A model generated the notes under the pieces. That model had not been told where the DNA came from. It was given only the letters and a program-made list of their open reading frames with translations, and searched no databases. From Rhizobium sp. 16-488-2b (GTDB taxonomy: Bacteria; Pseudomonadota; Alphaproteobacteria; Rhizobiales; Rhizobiaceae): 64,000 bases of DNA. Positions 62,830 through 64,000 of the stretch are shown in pieces (position 1 is the stretch's first letter; every line of letters starts with the position of its first letter). The stretch is from NCBI RefSeq assembly GCF_017741815.1, contig NZ_JAGHMF010000002.1, positions 1 through 64,000 of the forward strand, given 5' to 3'. The position numbers and the translations under genes were made by a program.

Positions 62830-63822
62830 ATGAAAAAATCCCTTCTGACCGTCCTTGCCGTGGCTGCCATGTCCACGACGGCGCTCGCTGCCGACGTCAA
62901 GCCGGCACTGGTCTACGGCACCGGCGGAAAGTTCGACAAGTCCTTCAACGAAGCCGCCTACAATGGCGCCGAGAAGTTCAAGAAGGAAACCGGTATCGCC
63001 TACCGCGACTTCGAGCCGACCGGCGACACCCAGGGCGAACAGGCCATCCGCAACTTCGCCAGCCGCGGCTTCAACCCGGTTGTAGCAGTCTCCTTCGCCT
63101 GGACTTCGGCGATCGAAAAGGTTGCCGCCGAATTCCCGGACACCAAGTTCATCATCGTTGACGCCGTTGTCGACAAGCCGAACGTCCGCTCGGTCGTCTA
63201 CAAGGAAGAAGAAGGTTCGTACCTCGTCGGCGTTCTCGCCGGCATGGCATCCAAGACCGGCAAGGTAGGCTTCGTCGGCGGCATGGACATTCCGCTGATC
63301 CGCAAGTTCGAGTGCGGCTACGAGCAGGGCGCGCGCGCTGCCAACGCCAAGATGGAAGTGTTCCAGAACATGACCGGCACGACCGGTGCTGCATGGAACG
63401 ACCCGGTTCGCGGCGGTGAGCTCACCAAGAACCAGATCGACCAGGGCGCCGACGTGATCTACGCGGCAGCCGGCGCAACCGGTCTCGGCGTTCTGCAGAC
63501 GGCCGCCGACAACAAGAAGTTCTCGATCGGCGTCGATTCGAACCAGAACCACCTGCATCCGGGCTCGGTCCTGACCTCGATGGTCAAGCGCGTCGACCTC
63601 GCCGTCTACAATGCCTACACCGACACCAAGGCCGACAAGTTCACCGGCGGCGTGCAGTCGCTCGGCGTCAAGGAAGACGGCGTTGCTGCTGCCATCGACG
63701 ACAACAACAAGGCGCTGATCACGCCTGAAATGCTGGCCGCCGTCGAAAAGGCCAAGGCAGACATCATCGCGGGCACCGTCAAGGTTCACGATTACACCTC
63801 GGACAACGCCTGCCCGAAGTGA
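62830..63822 (+). CDS. BMP-family nucleoside-type ABC binding protein
   Basis: A 330-residue periplasmic protein with a signal peptide ending TTALAAD (about residue 21). It belongs to the basic membrane protein (BMP/Med) family, whose members bind nucleosides or related compounds. GTGGKFDKSFNEAAYNGAEK, FVGGMDIPLIRKFECGYEQG and IGVDSNQNHLHPGSVLTSMV mark the fold and ligand pocket. It is followed by a terminator-like hairpin and an ABC ATPase gene, so it begins a transport operon. AGGG lies eight bases before the ATG. Confidence 0.92.
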   Translation: MKKSLLTVLAVAAMSTTALAADVKPALVYGTGGKFDKSFNEAAYNGAEKFKKETGIAYRDFEPTGDTQGEQAIRNFASRGFNPVVAVSFAWTSAIEKVAAEFPDTKFIIVDAVVDKPNVRSVVYKEEEGSYLVGVLAGMASKTGKVGFVGGMDIPLIRKFECGYEQGARAANAKMEVFQNMTGTTGAAWNDPVRGGELTKNQIDQGADVIYAAAGATGLGVLQTAADNKKFSIGVDSNQNHLHPGSVLTSMVKRVDLAVYNAYTDTKADKFTGGVQSLGVKEDGVAAAIDDNNKALITPEMLAAVEKAKADIIAGTVKVHDYTSDNACPK

Positions 63823-63837
63823 TCCGCGCCTGAAATT

Positions 63838-63876
63838 GGGCGTATGGCGGAATTGATTTTCGCCATACGCCCTTTT
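63838..63876 (+). terminator. Intercistronic terminator/attenuator after the BMP gene
   Basis: GGGCGTATGGCG (63838-63849) pairs perfectly with CGCCATACGCCC (63861-63872), followed by TTTTC. Partial termination here would give more binding protein than membrane components. Confidence 0.75.
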
Positions 63877-63893
63877 CGTATCTGGAGCCTGCT

Positions 63894-64000
63894 GTGACTG
63901 ACACGCCCGCTATCGAACTTGTGGGCATCGACAAGAAATTCGGTGCCGTCCACGCCAACAAAGACATCAACCTCACTGTCGCCAAGGGATCGATCCACGG
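63894..64000 (+). CDS. ABC transporter ATPase, start only
   Basis: A gene running off the right edge. It begins at GTG 63894 with GGAG six bases upstream. The first 35 residues read VTDTPAIELVGIDKKFGAVH and on to NLTVAKGSIHG, which is the N-terminus of an ABC ATPase just before Walker A. By position it should be the double-domain ATPase of a BMP-type nucleoside importer (RbsA/NupO-like). Confidence 0.82.
   Translation, partial: MTDTPAIELVGIDKKFGAVHANKDINLTVAKGSIH

Noticed and set aside
1..64000. CRISPR array, prophage or transposase gene
   Set aside because: No regularly spaced repeats, phage structural genes or transposase motifs were seen.

Overview
The window looks like chromosomal DNA of a Rhizobiaceae alphaproteobacterium (Rhizobium/Agrobacterium type). 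The support is high GC, rhizobial mosaic repeats with long inverted ends, a phnC-D-E-E block in the phoCDET order known from Sinorhizobium, MHYT-type and GAF-type GGDEF proteins, a cytosolic FtsK-type translocase and a complete C-P lyase locus. No prophage, insertion sequence with a transposase or CRISPR array is visible. Gene starts were chosen by ribosome binding site and homology, so several are shorter than the longest open frame.

Layout. 1-11.7 kb: an exported SH3 protein cut by the left edge, an M20 dipeptidase, two cyclic-di-GMP proteins (MHYT-PAS-GGDEF-EAL and GAF-GGDEF-PilZ), RNase H and a GreA-like protein overlapping tail to tail, an alditol-oxidase-like flavoprotein, a cupin, a MarR regulator and a probable small RNA with anti-Shine-Dalgarno loops. 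11.8-17.8 kb: polA and a membrane-less ftsK paralogue. 17.8-25.5 kb: accessory genes (two dehydrogenase-type proteins, MATE pump, AraC regulator, a VapBC pair, GFA enzyme, small kinase) separated by mosaic repeats.

25.5-41.8 kb is a phosphonate locus. One leftward unit (phnC, phnD, two phnE, a 2H phosphoesterase of the DUF1045 type, phnM, phnN, GrpB) starts at a triple PHO box. A second leftward unit (phnG, H, I, J, then a mosaic element, phnK, L, a hexapeptide transferase) starts at a double PHO box plus a palindrome probably bound by the divergent regulator PhnF. Between them lie rsgA and an EamA transporter. Together they import phosphonates or phosphate and break the C-P bond when phosphate is scarce. 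No phnP is present, and the DUF1045 protein is the natural stand-in.

41.9-50.9 kb: an SDR/HxlR divergent pair, then a leftward run mgsA, glk, an MsbA-like exporter, dapB and gpmA, then mepA, and an isochorismatase-fold protein divergent from its TetR regulator with a duplicated operator. 51.1-57.8 kb: the yejABEF peptide importer, interrupted between yejE and yejF by an in-register toxin-antitoxin pair. 57.8-64 kb: a GhrA-like reductase, pncB, an L,D-transpeptidase lipoprotein, tRNA-Ser(GGA), a small membrane protein, and the start of a BMP-type nucleoside ABC importer with a structured leader and an intercistronic terminator.
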